Source: Telmatactis stephensoni
Lineage: Eukaryota > Cnidaria > Anthozoa > Actiniaria > Isophelliidae
NCBI GenBank assembly: GCA_029948255.1
Contig: JALIZF010001817.1
Coordinates: forward strand, 372,001-436,000
Length of the DNA stretch: 64,000 nt
Direction of reading: 5' to 3'
The stretch's first letter is position 1. Every line of letters begins with the position of its first letter. Below the pieces are notes generated by a model. It saw only the letters and a list, made by a program, of their open reading frames with translations. It did not search any database and was not told where the DNA came from. A program made the position numbers and the translations under genes. Shown here piece after piece: positions 32,293-43,403 of this stretch.

Positions 32293-33730
32293 AGCATGAA
32301 GTTCCAATGGATCGAGACCTAAATTAATGTCTACGCTAAAGCTAACTTAACAGGGATCCGTTTTTTTCGAAAAGTCCGCCTGATATTAATCAGAAATCAG
32401 GAATTGAAATTCGTACAATTTTGAATGGAGGTCTAACCAGAAAGAAAGGGTTTATAGCCATGGTAAAGACGTCTTTTAATTAATTCCACCAACAAATTTG
32501 TAAAGTACAATATACATATGTAACAGGAATTCTTAATGATGGCTTTTGATGAGCATACTCTGCCGGCTTCCTTTTATAACTTACACAGGGAACAATCAGA
32601 AAAACATTTGGAAATTCAGGCTAACTTAATGACATTGTGGACTAACGGTCCCACCTTTTTCCTTCTCGGGTGTGTGTACCAATGAGGTTTGAATGTCTCT
32701 ATCGACAGCTAATAATTATGAAGTATTCTTATGAACCTTATTCTCTATATTGAACGATTTGGAACATTTATAAAAAGGTTATCTGGATTCTCCTTAACTC
32801 ATCTTTACAAGGGGAAAGGCACTGTACGTGGACAATGCAGTCCCCCTCCCCTTTCCCTCCTTCCCTCTCCCCTCCCCTCCCCTTCCCCTTCCCCCAAAGA
32901 GCCGCTACGCAGGCTAATGTGTTTGCCTAGTCCAGATCTAAGACTCGTTTTAGACCTTTCCGTAGGCCAAATTGCCCACAGGCTAAAGAGGCTAATACGA
33001 GTCCTGGTTCTGGACTATGTGGTATCATAATAATCACTCTAAATATGCACAAAATATATAGCTATAGAAGCGTAGCAATGTACAGCCTTTATGATACATA
33101 AAGAATGACATACGTCTATTATTTTGATTGTGTACTAAGTATCATTCGTGAAGGGTATGCTGTAGTTTACGCAGCCTGATTAAGTCTCTGGAAAACGTTA
33201 CGTGACGAAATTATACTAAGCACGATTGCGTGGAAGATTATAGATGTAGATGCTCAGTAGCGTATTCACTTCGATGTAAGCTGAAGTTATTTACGCAATT
33301 TAAAAACGTAACATCCTGTAAAATCCGTAACGACCTGTTAAACCCAAGGTTTAACGTGGTTATGTGAGAAGATGTGAAGGGTCACTTCAATAAAAGTTAT
33401 AAAGTTATCTACTAATGTAGCTATTGGCATCTAAAATGATAGTCACATCTTTTAATAGTCCCCTTCACAGTTCCCTGCGCCATCTTGAAAGGTAGCCGAG
33501 CCTTTGTTCGAAGAGAAACGAACGGTGAGCGTGCAATGATAGGGTATTTTGTATATATTGGCCCAGCTAGTACTCAAACCAGGACTTTCCGCACCGAAGA
33601 TCGATGGTCGATCACGTAAACCAACTGGGCGGTGATGACCAATGTATAAAATATACAAATGATATGGTACGTCCATAATAAAACATTGATGCCTGCCATA
33701 TGATAGCAGATGAAGCGAACAAGTATTACA
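32293..33730. other. Intergenic between VPS50 and K2P-A, converging genes
   Basis: It holds a CCCTTCC-rich tract (32832-32892), a possible VPS50 polyadenylation signal AATAAA at 33389-33394, and a degenerate tRNA-like SINE head on the minus strand at about 33570-33650 (CGCCCAGTTGGTTTACG as A box, GGTTTGAGTAC as B box). Nothing else is recognised. Confidence 0.4.
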
Positions 33731-35674
33731 TCAGTGGTCTTGCTTGCTTTGGCAATTTTCTGGAACTGAAACGCCCTCTGGGCTTGTTTTAAGACCCGGC
33801 GTGTCAAATTTCTCATTCGGATCTTCAGAGGCATTCTTTTGCCCTACATTATTTCTTCTTCTTCTTCTTCTGGTTGTTATTCTTTTGTGGAACATTCCTG
33901 CCATGTCTGCTATTATTTGAAGAAATGATGATACGATTGTCAAAGCGAACAGGAACCCCGGCAAATTCAAAACCACAATTACAGACGTTCCATTGATCCC
34001 ATAGACGTTCTCCATGTGACGAAAACTAAAATGATAGTCCCCAAAACCAATGGTTGTCAAGGTCACAAACGCTGCGTACAAACCCTCTACAAATGACGTT
34101 TTATTGACTGTATAAAATAGAGTGCAATATAGCAAATGGAGATTAATGAAAAGAAAGATGGACAAGATGGAACATTTGATCTTCAAGTGTGAGTGGTTGT
34201 GTTTTCGAAAAACCGTCTTTTCCACATAAATGACGAATTGACTGAGGAAGATGTTCAAGAATTCCCCTGTGTATTTCAGCGTTACCATGGTGAGCGGAAG
34301 TCCAATCATTGCGTAGAGGACAAAAAGCCCTTGACCCAGAGCTGTACGTGGAACAATATCGCCATAACCTGCACAATAGAATACAATTGTTGTTAAGGTC
34401 CTCATTTGCGAGAGGTTGTAGCCTGCGTTCGCTCGCACACTGCTCTAAGTCGAGGTTGGAATTTCATTTAAAATCGTTTTTGCAGGTTTTGGAACTAGAT
34501 AGATGAAAACGGCTTGGGAGTGGATTAAGCGCTCGTCTGCTGTTTCCAAAATGTCTGTATGTTTTTCGTTGGAAAGACTTCATATTTTTTTGTTAGGAGG
34601 TATCTCCACATTCACCAAAACAAAAACAAAACAAAACAAAAACAGTTACAGTTGCATTGAAATACCCAAAAAGTGAAATCTAGAGAAAATTCAGGTCAAC
34701 AATGAAAGACGAGTGCTAATGAGGCGAGTGCTATCCAAAATCACTGCTTGGGTGTGGCGAGGGATATTCTCAACTTATTCTGCATTTTCAGTTTATCCAT
34801 ATATCGGACATCTGATCCCGAAAATTAAAATATTCTTGACCCTTGATCCTATGAAATTAGTCTGATTCCAACCTAGATGACGGCCTATTTGTGATCCCAA
34901 AAATTATAGATCCCTGCTGATTCCATGAAATTAGTTGATCCCTGATCCCGCCCTGAATATCGGATCCCGAAATTCGTCTGTTTCCTGATCTCATCAATTA
35001 TTTACGTTCATCCCCGAACCCGCCTCGAACTCGGATAGCCGGTCATTATGGCAATCGGCATCGCGTCATTTTCAGTCCGAAATTAAATTCGTCTGATCCC
35101 ATGAAATGTATTAATCTTGATCCCGCCCAGACAATGCAATCCCTGATCACGAAATTCGCGTTGTCCATGATCCCATGTAATCAGTTGAACCCTCATCCAG
35201 CAATGACCGACATGGCCCTTGATCCCGAAATTCAACTGATACCTCTATACCTCGTAACAGACCCTGTACTATAGATAGTATATACTTTTCATTCTAAATA
35301 ATAGGATTGATCTAAGGTGGCAGATGTGGGATGACCCGAATACTCGCGGTAAATTAAACTTCATAAGATTTACCAATTGTTGTTAATGCTACCAGTGCAA
35401 AATCCAATCCTTTCAAGTACGTCCAGTCTGGTCTTGATTGAAGTTTTACTGCTTCGGTGATGTTTTCCACGATGACCAGAAATTCCCGCTCAGTAATATT
35501 ATACAGAGATAGGTTTTCTTGGACGGCTTTCAAAATGCGATTTGCAACTACAACGTTGGGTTCGTCTGTTTGCTCCAGTTTGACGAAGATAGCAGCTCCT
35601 ATTAGAATGTACGTGATAAGGGCTATAAGTGTTGGGAGACATCTCAGTTTAGCCAAATGCTCTCTTGACTTCAT
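33731..35674 (-). CDS. Two-pore-domain K+ channel A (K2P), two exons
   Basis: Exon 1 is 35374-35674 and exon 2 is 33731-34368, joined by a phase-1 GT-AG intron that splits the first filter glycine; the product is about 312 aa. Layout: M1 with YILIGAAIFVKLEQTDEPN (about residues 21-40), a short extracellular cap loop with NLS, NIT and NIT sequons, P1 TTIGYGD, M2 GQGLFVLYAMIGLPLTMVTL, M3, P2 TTIGFGD, M4, and a basic Arg-rich tail (TTRRRRRR). K2P dimers carry background K+ leak current at the plasma membrane. The loop has no cysteine, so the cap disulfide found in TWIK-like channels is absent. It is the only cluster member on the minus strand. The subfamily cannot be assigned. Confidence 0.93.
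34800..35250. repeat. Degenerate GATCCC minisatellite in the K2P-A intron
   Basis: Repeated variants of CTGATCCCGAAATTCGTCTGATCCC and GATCCCATGAAATTAGTTGA occur with a period of roughly 38-45 bases and heavy decay. It occupies half of the single intron of K2P-A. Confidence 0.75.
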
Positions 35675-36059
35675 TTTGCTATTCTGATGCTATTCTGATT
35701 AGAAGTGACCCAGAAAGTCAATTCTTATTTAATAAGGAAAACTTTAATTAAGACGAACTCATACATTATTGACGATTTTAATTTTTCAAAAACTCTTTTC
35801 ATTTGTGACACATCATTGTACTCCCAATAAAGTCAGCTTCCAATTTTAATTTGTTTTCATTTTTAAAAACATTAGTGTTAACATGACATTCGCAATAAAT
35901 TCAGATTCAAAAGTGTATTTAGTTTTAATTTTTTTGTATTGACTATTTTAAAAATCCTTGAACTTAGCTTTTTGTTTTAATAGTATTTCCTTAACTTACG
36001 AATTGACAAAAGTTAAATCAGCAAGAAGTCGAACAATTGTATAATCTGAGATTTTGGTC

Positions 36060-36500
36060 TTTGTGCTGAACTGTATGTCATCACTCATTTTCTGCTCAAC
36101 AATAACACGGCTCGGTCTTTATTGTATAAACATGAAATAAATTTATACGAACCCACTCTCAGTGGCTTTAATAGCTTAGTTGGTATAACATTATTGCACC
36201 AGTATCGCAAAAGTCGTGGGTTCGAATCCCGTTCAAAGCCTGACTTTTTCAGGTGTATTTTTCAGCGAGCTTTTAAAGGCTACAGAAGGGGAAGGGAGGG
36301 TGACTGGGATAGAGGGAAAAGAAGAAGAGGGAGGGCCCTTGTTTTCTTTCCCGTTCCCCCTTTCCTCCCCTTCCCTCCCGCTCTCCAAGGGCCAGTCAAT
36401 CAATTTCTATAATTCATGGAGTCCAATCGCGACCTGAATGCTGAGCTATTGATCATCTTATCACATCTAATCAGATACGTTACATGTGTAAAGAAGCATA
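36060..36500. repeat. Duplicated flank block Z, copy 1, with tRNA-like SINE
   Basis: GCTCAACAATAACACGGCTCGGTC through TTGTATAAACATGAAA, and later GCTATTGATCATCTTATCACATC, recur in the same order and orientation at 39080-39930 upstream of K2P-B. This copy contains a tRNA-like head (36169-36245) followed by a purine/pyrimidine-rich segment (36280-36395). Confidence 0.8.
36169..36246 (+). repeat. tRNA-derived SINE head (Thr-like)
   Basis: GGCTTTAATAGCTTAGTTGG (A box) and GGGTTCGAATCCC (B box) lie 38 bases apart, closed by a six-pair acceptor stem (GGCTTT/AAAGCC). The anticodon loop reads AGT but lacks the U33 expected of a working tRNA, so I call it a SINE head or tRNA pseudogene. Confidence 0.6.
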
Positions 36501-37459
36501 TATAAAATTGATTTTGGGGATAAATTTGAAAATTCATATATTTCAATATATTTAAGCAGCATTTATAGGAAGTTGTCAAAACGTACAGCTAATCATTAAG
36601 CTGATGTAAAGGTGTGCTCCGTGCACCATTTTCTGACAGTTTAAATATTAACATTTCCGTAACGTAGTTTTAAAGTCTTAAGTAAAATGACAAATAATCC
36701 AATGACTTTTGTCAAGTATCGTAAGGAATAACCTTACAGATTTTATATTGTAAGATTATCAAAGCACGTTGTATTCTACAGCATTTTTAAGTTACTATGA
36801 TTGACAGCTTAGCTCTCACTCACTTTTTCATTGCTCTCGCTTTTCCTTAATTTCGATTTTGTTATCGTAAGTTTAGTAACAGTCTCTAGCATATGGTATG
36901 CAATATCGATGGTTGAACTAGGCTCAAACTGTGAGCCCAGTTTTTATGATTTGAATGGTGTTTTCCTTCTCACTTCTTATACGAGCCGAGCAGCAGACCT
37001 TTCGTTTGGCACATTAGCCGAAACACGCGCTTTTCTTCTGCTCCACCGAATTGAATCATGGGAAATTGTGCAAAATTTTAACAGCACTTCCCCTAGGTCT
37101 TCTGTTTTAGATATGTTTTAGAAGTGCAGCGAGCCTCCTACCTCAGTACCGGCCAAATATTGCTCAGATTGCATTTTTTTAGAAGTCAAAAGTCTTCCAA
37201 ATTGCCTTGGTAGGTCCAGGAATCTACCACAAAACTCAAATGACGTCATTTTGAAACACTGACAAACAGATCCGGCGCCATCTTCTTCGCAATCGTTTCC
37301 GGCCTCTGAATTCTTCCAGAAGAGCGTCTCTACCACCTAGTCAAGCTTAATGATGCCAGCCTAGAGGCTCCTGTGGTAGCAAATAACTCCAAAAAGCACT
37401 TATAAATGGATATTTGCCCAATTCAAGCCACGCTGTTTGCTAGCAAACGAACGGCCAAG

Positions 37460-37548
37460 AATTCAACTAGCCTGCGTCACATCCGGACTTTTCCTCCGTT
37501 AAGACTAAAGCGAAGAAAAGTCCGGATGGGACGCAGGCTAGAATTCAA
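37460..37548. repeat. CTAGCCTGCG hairpin MITE with 7 bp target duplication
   Basis: 37467-37541 has ends CTAGCCTGCGTCACATCCGG and complement. It is flanked by exact AATTCAA repeats at 37460-37466 and 37542-37548. It has the same architecture as 46837-46960. Confidence 0.85.
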
Positions 37549-37782
37549 CAGGCATATCACTGGAATCAGTGAGCCTTCGGTATTTTAAAACAGCGACAGT
37601 TTCCCTGACAACGCCTTATTTGGGGTCACAATATTTTTTCGTTCATTTCGCTTTGAAAATTAGCCAAAATATATAAACAGGGCTCGGAAGGAAAAGGGGT
37701 AATTGTTAGGGACTTGTCCGAAATTAGCAGGGGAGGGGTGTGCAGTATGCCAGATGTTTGAGGAGCGATTCTTCCTAGATAA

Positions 37783-37932
37783 TTCTTCTCCTCCTCCTTC
37801 TCCTCCTCCTCCTCCTCCGATCCGCTTCTTCCTCCTTCTCCTTCTCTTCCTTCTTCTCCTCCTTCACCTCTTTCTTCTTCATCCTTCTCCTCCCCCTCCT
37901 TCTCCTCCTCCTCCTCCTCCTCTCCTCCTCGT
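37783..37932. repeat. (TCC)n-rich pyrimidine tract
   Basis: An imperfect trinucleotide tract of CTC/CTT. The frames of Pro/Leu or Arg/Glu runs across it are artefacts. Confidence 0.9.
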
Positions 37933-37964
37933 CCTTTTGTAGCACTTGACTGGTATGACCTTTA

Positions 37965-38235
37965 CAATTAAACCTATAATATTGATTTTTCGATCCCATA
38001 TAGTTTTAGAGAAGTCATAATATGTAAAGCCCATCAAAATTGCTCAAAAAATTGTGTAAATATAAAGAAAGAAAATTGTCATTAAAAAGTAATAAATTAA
38101 AGCATGAAAAATGTTTCGCGCAAAAGCGTAGAATAAGTTTTGGCCACTAAATTAAAGAGTAGCTAAAGTTTGATTCACAAACAAATTTAATAAAATTTTA
38201 CACGATTATTGAAATCTTCACCTGCTTATCGAAAT
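37965..38235. repeat. Duplicated flank block X, copy 1
   Basis: GTTTTAGAGAAGTCAT..., AAAGTTTGATTCACAAACAAA, TTAATAAAATTTTAC and AGGAAGTGATCGATAT occur in the same order at 42725-43025 upstream of K2P-C. The two copies are clearly homologous, with many substitutions. Confidence 0.85.
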
Positions 38236-38489
38236 AGGAAGTGATCGATATCAGCAGAAACAGAAGTCAAAGTGATTAGCTTTTCCCACCCCTTGCGTGA
38301 CATTATAATTTTTTCATCCAACAACAACAAAAATATATTATTTGAAAAGAGCACACTAAAGCTGGCAAAACTTGAAATTAGGGCGGCCGATGTTGGTGCT
38401 TTTTGTAAAGAAATGTTCGGTGATGCATGCATGGCAACAACTCCGAGTGACAATCCATTCATAGTTATAATATAGTAATAGTTTACTTT

Positions 38490-38725
38490 AATTTCTTCTT
38501 GATCCAGGAACTCAAAATTTAATCCTCTAGTTCCAAATAAAGGGTATGGAGGGAGGAAGATACATTTTCAGATTTTGTTAATGCATACTTTTTGAACTGA
38601 TTGGCATCACTGCATGCATTGGCCGTAACTGACGTGCAACAGCATTATTTGAAGTTATTGGCACGAATAAACAGTTTTCACGTGGTACATATATATATGT
38701 ATATTTGCACCTGCACGCTAAAAGA
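38490..38725. repeat. Duplicated flank block Y, copy 1
   Basis: TTCTTCTTGATCCAG, TAGTTCCAAATAA, CACTGCATGCATTGGC and ATTTGCACCTGCACGCTAAA recur in order at 47757-47970 upstream of K2P-D. A related stretch (GCCAATGGAAACTTTCT, AATAAATAAAAA) continues on both sides. Confidence 0.85.
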
Positions 38726-38917
38726 TTAGAAGTTTGTTCTTTATTTCTTTATTTCACGGCAGGCCAATGGAAACTTTCTTGAGATTTTTGTCCCAATAAA
38801 TAAAAACATGAACACATAAATAAATAAAATATAAATTCAAAACTTTTTGAACAATTTTGGCATGATTTGCCTTCACAGCACAAAGTGTATTTAGTTGTCC
38901 TCTTTCTTGTATTGAGT

Positions 38918-38992
38918 AGAGTGGTTTTTATAAGGGGCTTCTAACGTGTATTAGTTTAATAACTATTTCACGGATTTGTGAAAACCACTCTA
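38918..38992. repeat. Small hairpin MITE (TAGAGTGGTTTTTAT ends)
   Basis: TAGAGTGGTTTTTA at the left and AAAACCACTCTA at the right, 75 bases in total, with an inner AGTTTAATAACTATTTCAC motif shared with hairpins at 48229-48368. Confidence 0.6.
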
Positions 38993-39099
38993 TTTTGCAA
39001 ATCCTTGACCTTAATGCTTAATTTCTATTTGATAGAATTGATAAAAATTAACTAGCTGTGAGGCGTCGAACAATTCTATACTCTGAAGTTTTGGTCTTC

Positions 39100-39372
39100 G
39101 TGCTGAACACGTATGCGTTTACGTTTGTAAACGCATAAAAGTATTTGCATCCACACGAAAACGATGGCCGTTTACAGCGGCATCACACTAACAACTTGAT
39201 GCTAGTAAACGTATACATTTCTATATATGCGGTTAAACTCGTCCACACGTAAACGCTTCAACTCGAAAACAATGTTAAACGCTTGACTAGGCAGGTATTG
39301 AATGATATTGTCAGCGTTTTCACAGCGTTTACGAAAATATACGTTTACGGCCGTCCACACGAAGACGCATAA

Positions 39373-39417
<45 letters not shown>

Positions 39418-39535
39418 TATGCGTTTACGGTGAGCGTTTTCATCGTCTTCGTGTGGACGGAAGGCCTAAACGCATAAAAAGTTTGCGTTTACTAGCGTTT
39501 TGCGTTTACAATCGTCTTTCGTGTGGACGGGGCTC
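39100..39535. repeat. GTTTACG/CGTGTGGACGG repeat-rich insertion in block Z copy 2
   Basis: Multiple direct and inverted CGTTTACG, AACGCATAAA and CGTGTGGACGG words form a compound MITE. It interrupts block Z relative to the copy at 36060. A related GTCCACGTTAAT...GGACGGGGCTTAG unit sits at 30590-30740. Confidence 0.6.
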
Positions 39536-39930
39536 AACAATAACAGGGCTCGGTCTTTATTGTATAAACATGAAACATTTATACGAACCCACACATGACT
39601 AACTTTCCAAAGCCTGTTTTTTACAGGGTATTTTTTAATTAGTGAGCTATAGGCTCCATTTGGATTTCTGATAATATAATATATTATTTTTAGTTGTCAG
39701 AAGGCATGAATAATAGATAAATATTTGATTTTACCTTTTATCTGGGACAAAATTGCTTTTAATCAATTAATGCAAAAATGGAGTTTAGAAGGAAGAAACA
39801 CAAATATACTTTCAGGTTCAATCAATTTTTAGTTCATGAAGCCCAATTACGACTCGCGTGATGTGCTATTGATCATACTTACCCATCTAATCAGATATAT
39901 TTTACGTGCATGTTATTAGTATGATAATAA
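39536..39930. repeat. Duplicated flank block Z, copy 2
   Basis: It matches 36097-36500 in order (GCTCGGTCTTTATTGTATAAACATGAAA, AAAGCCTG, GATCATACTTACCCATCTAATCAGATAT in pieces). Most of the tRNA-like head is missing here. It lies just upstream of K2P-B. Confidence 0.8.
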
Positions 39931-40003
39931 AAATAAGGCCATTCCTATAAGACATCTGTTTTAAAGAGTTTCCATCGGCTCATTCACAAGTCCGAAAGGC
40001 AAA

Positions 40004-41687
40004 ATGAAGTTAAGACAACATTTCTTTAAACGGAGATGTCCACAAAAGATTATAAGTGTAATAATCTACATCCTTATCGGAGCCGCAATATTTGTCAAAC
40101 TGGAGAAGACAGACGAATCCAACCAGCTAGTTGCAAATCGCATCCTGAAAACCGTCCAAGAAGACTTGTCTCTGCAACTCGGCGTGAATATTTCCGACCA
40201 TCAGTTTCTGAACGCTGTACAACATATCTCTAAAGCATTGGCGATACAAGCAAGACGTGACTGGTCATACTGGAGAGCAGTGGATTTTGTAGTAGTAGCC
40301 TTGACGACAATAGGTAAACATGGCTGCCACCATTGTAAGATTTTCGGCTTTACTAAAACTAGACGGCTAGAACTTTGACATATAATTGGAAATATAGTCG
40401 ATGTAGTATACACAGGACAAAACTGTTCAGTTTTTGATTTACTTTCTCCTTCAATATATAAAAAGAAAACAACCGCAATTCTGTTATTATGACTTTAAAC
40501 CTTATGAAATTCCAGACATGGAAAATATTTGTTTGTCCAAATAATTAAATGGAACTTGCAAAACAATGCAGGAAAATGAACGCTTTTCTTTTGCCGTCGG
40601 CGCCAATGAGCAGCAATTTTTACACAAAACACGCTCTTTGGTTGCGATGTTAAGTCAATTGAAAGTTTAAAATATTATAACATTTAACATTTTTATAACA
40701 GTTTTTTGTTTTCTTTTTATCGAGGAGAAGTCCGGTAATCCTGACAATATTTGTCCAGTATACTATTTATTACTTCCACATCTACGATCGAACTTTACTC
40801 TAAAGAGGTATTTCCCAAATTAACAGATTTAACCGTTTAAAATTTTCGCACATCTGACATGGTTTTATGATGTGCAACAAAGCAAAGCTTTTTTGTTAAT
40901 TGAAAAGTATGTTAATTTTGATTTGTAGTTTATCTTAATTAATTGTTGGTCGGTGGGTCCGTCGGGTGGTTTGTGTATTGGCTACAGAATCCTCCCCCGC
41001 AAATATATTATTTTAATCGAAATCTGGAAGGCAATGCTTATGGTCATAAGTCTACTTGTTTACTCAACTGAAGGACTGACTTTTTTTTGACCAGGTTATG
41101 GCGATATTGTTCCGCGGACATCCATCGGCCAGGGCGTATTTATCATCTACGCCCTAATTGGTCTACCTCTTGTTATGATAACGCTCAAAGACAACGGCGA
41201 ATTTTTGCATATTTGCGTCAGAAAGCTGATCGTCACGATAGAGAAGAAAATATTTGGCATACAACTGCCTGCACAACTGAGTATCAAATGTTTCATCTTT
41301 TCTTGTTTCTTGTTTCTTATCCTCCACGTGGTTTCTGCGATCCTTATTCAACACATGAATGGTAATCTTACCTTCACTCAAGGTCTGTACGCAACGTTTG
41401 TATCCTTAACAACTATCGGTTTTGGTGACTATCGAGTTAACTTCGATCACATGGCGGCCCAATATGGCAACAGTGTGACGACCATCTTGCTAGTTGTACA
41501 ATTGCCAATTCTTCTTATTGGCTTGACAATTGTGTCTTGCCTTCTAAACTCAGCTGCTGAGTTGATGGAAAAGACTCGTAACCGCTTAACAGATACAGGA
41601 AGCAGAAACTGTCATGCAGAAAACAACAGTTCGAATCAAGAAGAAAGGGCTGCAAATGAAAGTTCTCAGTTGCCAAGACTCGAATAG
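40004..41687 (+). CDS. Two-pore-domain K+ channel B (K2P), two exons
   Basis: Exon 1 is 40004-40313 and exon 2 is 41095-41687, phase 1, splitting the glycine of P1; the product is 300 aa. M1 is IIYILIGAAIFVKLEKTDE. The cap loop has NIS as a sequon and no cysteine. P1 is TTIGYGD and is followed by IVPRTSIGQGVFIIYALIGL (M2); P2 is TTIGFGD; the tail is polar with Asn/Ser/Glu. The channel probably acts as a leak K+ dimer. The start ATG gives the same N-terminal length as paralogues A, C and D. A polyadenylation signal AATAAA is at 41978-41983. Confidence 0.93.
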
Positions 41688-42724
41688 TTTTTTATGTTGG
41701 CGTATTTCACTTTGGAGTCCAAGAAACTTCAAGGCAACTTCATCCACTGAAATCGTGGAGAATTACCCAAGAAAAGATTAATTTCACACATACTACACAT
41801 CTATTCAAAATTATGAAAATGAAATGTTTCCATAATGTGTTCACTGACACTATATATTCACACAGAGTACACACGAATCACTACAGTAGATCTCATTAAT
41901 ATACCTACCAAGATGGTATGTTGAGTATTTCTCGACACTCACAACCTTTATATTCCTGTACGGATTTTAGATGTCAAAATAAACACACATCTCAGCTCAC
42001 AAAATGATTTCCGATGAAGGTGCAGCACTCAAAAACCCAGAGGAAAAACCCTGGTTTCTTTGCAAAGGAAAAACTGGCAATTACGACGCAGCCTATTTGG
42101 ACTCATGCGAGTAACCTTCCACTGGATGCAAATTCTTGAAACTATCTTATTAGTTACCCCTTAGATGTACTTTAATGTAGTACCTCGAGCTGTTTTCTGG
42201 ACCGACCTGAAACATTCTTCTTCGCGTCCAAGAATGAGTTCGTCGCGGGACAAGATTCACGTTTCTTTTGTACTAAAAGATCTCGTCCAATCACGAGCGC
42301 TCAAAACAATTTCGGGGACACTACCAAAGACTCAGAAAGGCTTTCATGAAAAGTGAATTAGATCGTATAGATATTAAATAAAATAGAAACAAATGCACTA
42401 GCTTTTGAAGTTACGGCAGATTTTCATGACTTAACCAGTGAAATGGACGGTTTAAACAATATCGCAATTAGCATACACTTTCTGTATTCCTTGCCGTTTC
42501 CTTGCCTTGTTCTAGCTTGGAGCATCACTTAATCTTGACTTTACAGAATTTACAAAGTTTCATCGTCAGTTGATTTTACAACATCACTGACACAACATCT
42601 CGAATATACTGAACGTCCGGTTTTTCTAAGATATTATGTAACTTATGTGTATATATCTTGTTGTAGACGTTTGTAGCGTTTTAAGCCCTTGGCTGAATTT
42701 AACCCTTACAAGCCCTTGAGACTG

Positions 42725-43025
42725 ATTTTTCGAACCCATAGAGTTTTAGATAAGTCATTATCAATTTGTAAAACCCTAAGGAAATGCTCATAAAATTGTG
42801 TAAATAAGAAATACAATAAAATTGATGTCTGCCATTAAAAAGTAATAAAGCATGACAATTGTTTCGTGCAAAAGTGTATTATGAATTTCGGCGACTTGCT
42901 GTTTCCGAGAGTAGCTGAAGTTTGATTTACAAACAAATTTAATAAAATTTTACTCAATTATTGAAATCTTCACTTGCTTATCGCAGTAGGAAGTGATCGA
43001 TATTACAAGAAGTAACCGAAGTAAA
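42725..43025. repeat. Duplicated flank block X, copy 2 (upstream of K2P-C)
   Basis: Homologous to 37965-38235 in the same orientation (GAGTTTTAGATAAGTCAT, TGAAGTTTGATTTACAAACA, TAGGAAGTGATCGATATTAC). It lies 380 bases before the K2P-C start. Confidence 0.85.
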
Positions 43026-43403
43026 AGTGATTGTTTTTGTCTTAATTAAAAATTTAATATTTTAGTTCTAATTGCTTGCAAGTACAAATCTTAGTAATTG
43101 AACATTATTTAGAACTCGCTCTTTTTCCTCGCGCATAATGTAAAATATTTTTTGTGTATATGAAATAGCCCTTTTTCTCGTGACGGGCCCTTCCTTATTT
43201 GAGTTTTAGCTTCTTTAAATATTTTTAATTTGACGATCTTTTAGAAAATTCCCGTAAGCGCTACTGAAGTATTGCTGTTACTTTGAATTTCTGGTCCGTT
43301 AAAGTCTGATATATATAGCTTATTGCTTTGAAGCGAAGCCAACTGCCGCAATTCAAGTGCGTACGTAAGCGTGAGTAAAATTGGTTGTCAATGTGATTAC
43401 CGA

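Noticed and set aside
36169..36246. Possible functional tRNA-Thr (AGT)
   Set aside because: The anticodon arm has a mismatch and lacks U33, the D arm is poor, and the sequence is part of a duplicated SINE-like block.
37703..37999. Pro/Leu-rich and Arg/Glu-rich frames
   Set aside because: Translations of the TCC-type tract on the two strands; no start context or conservation.
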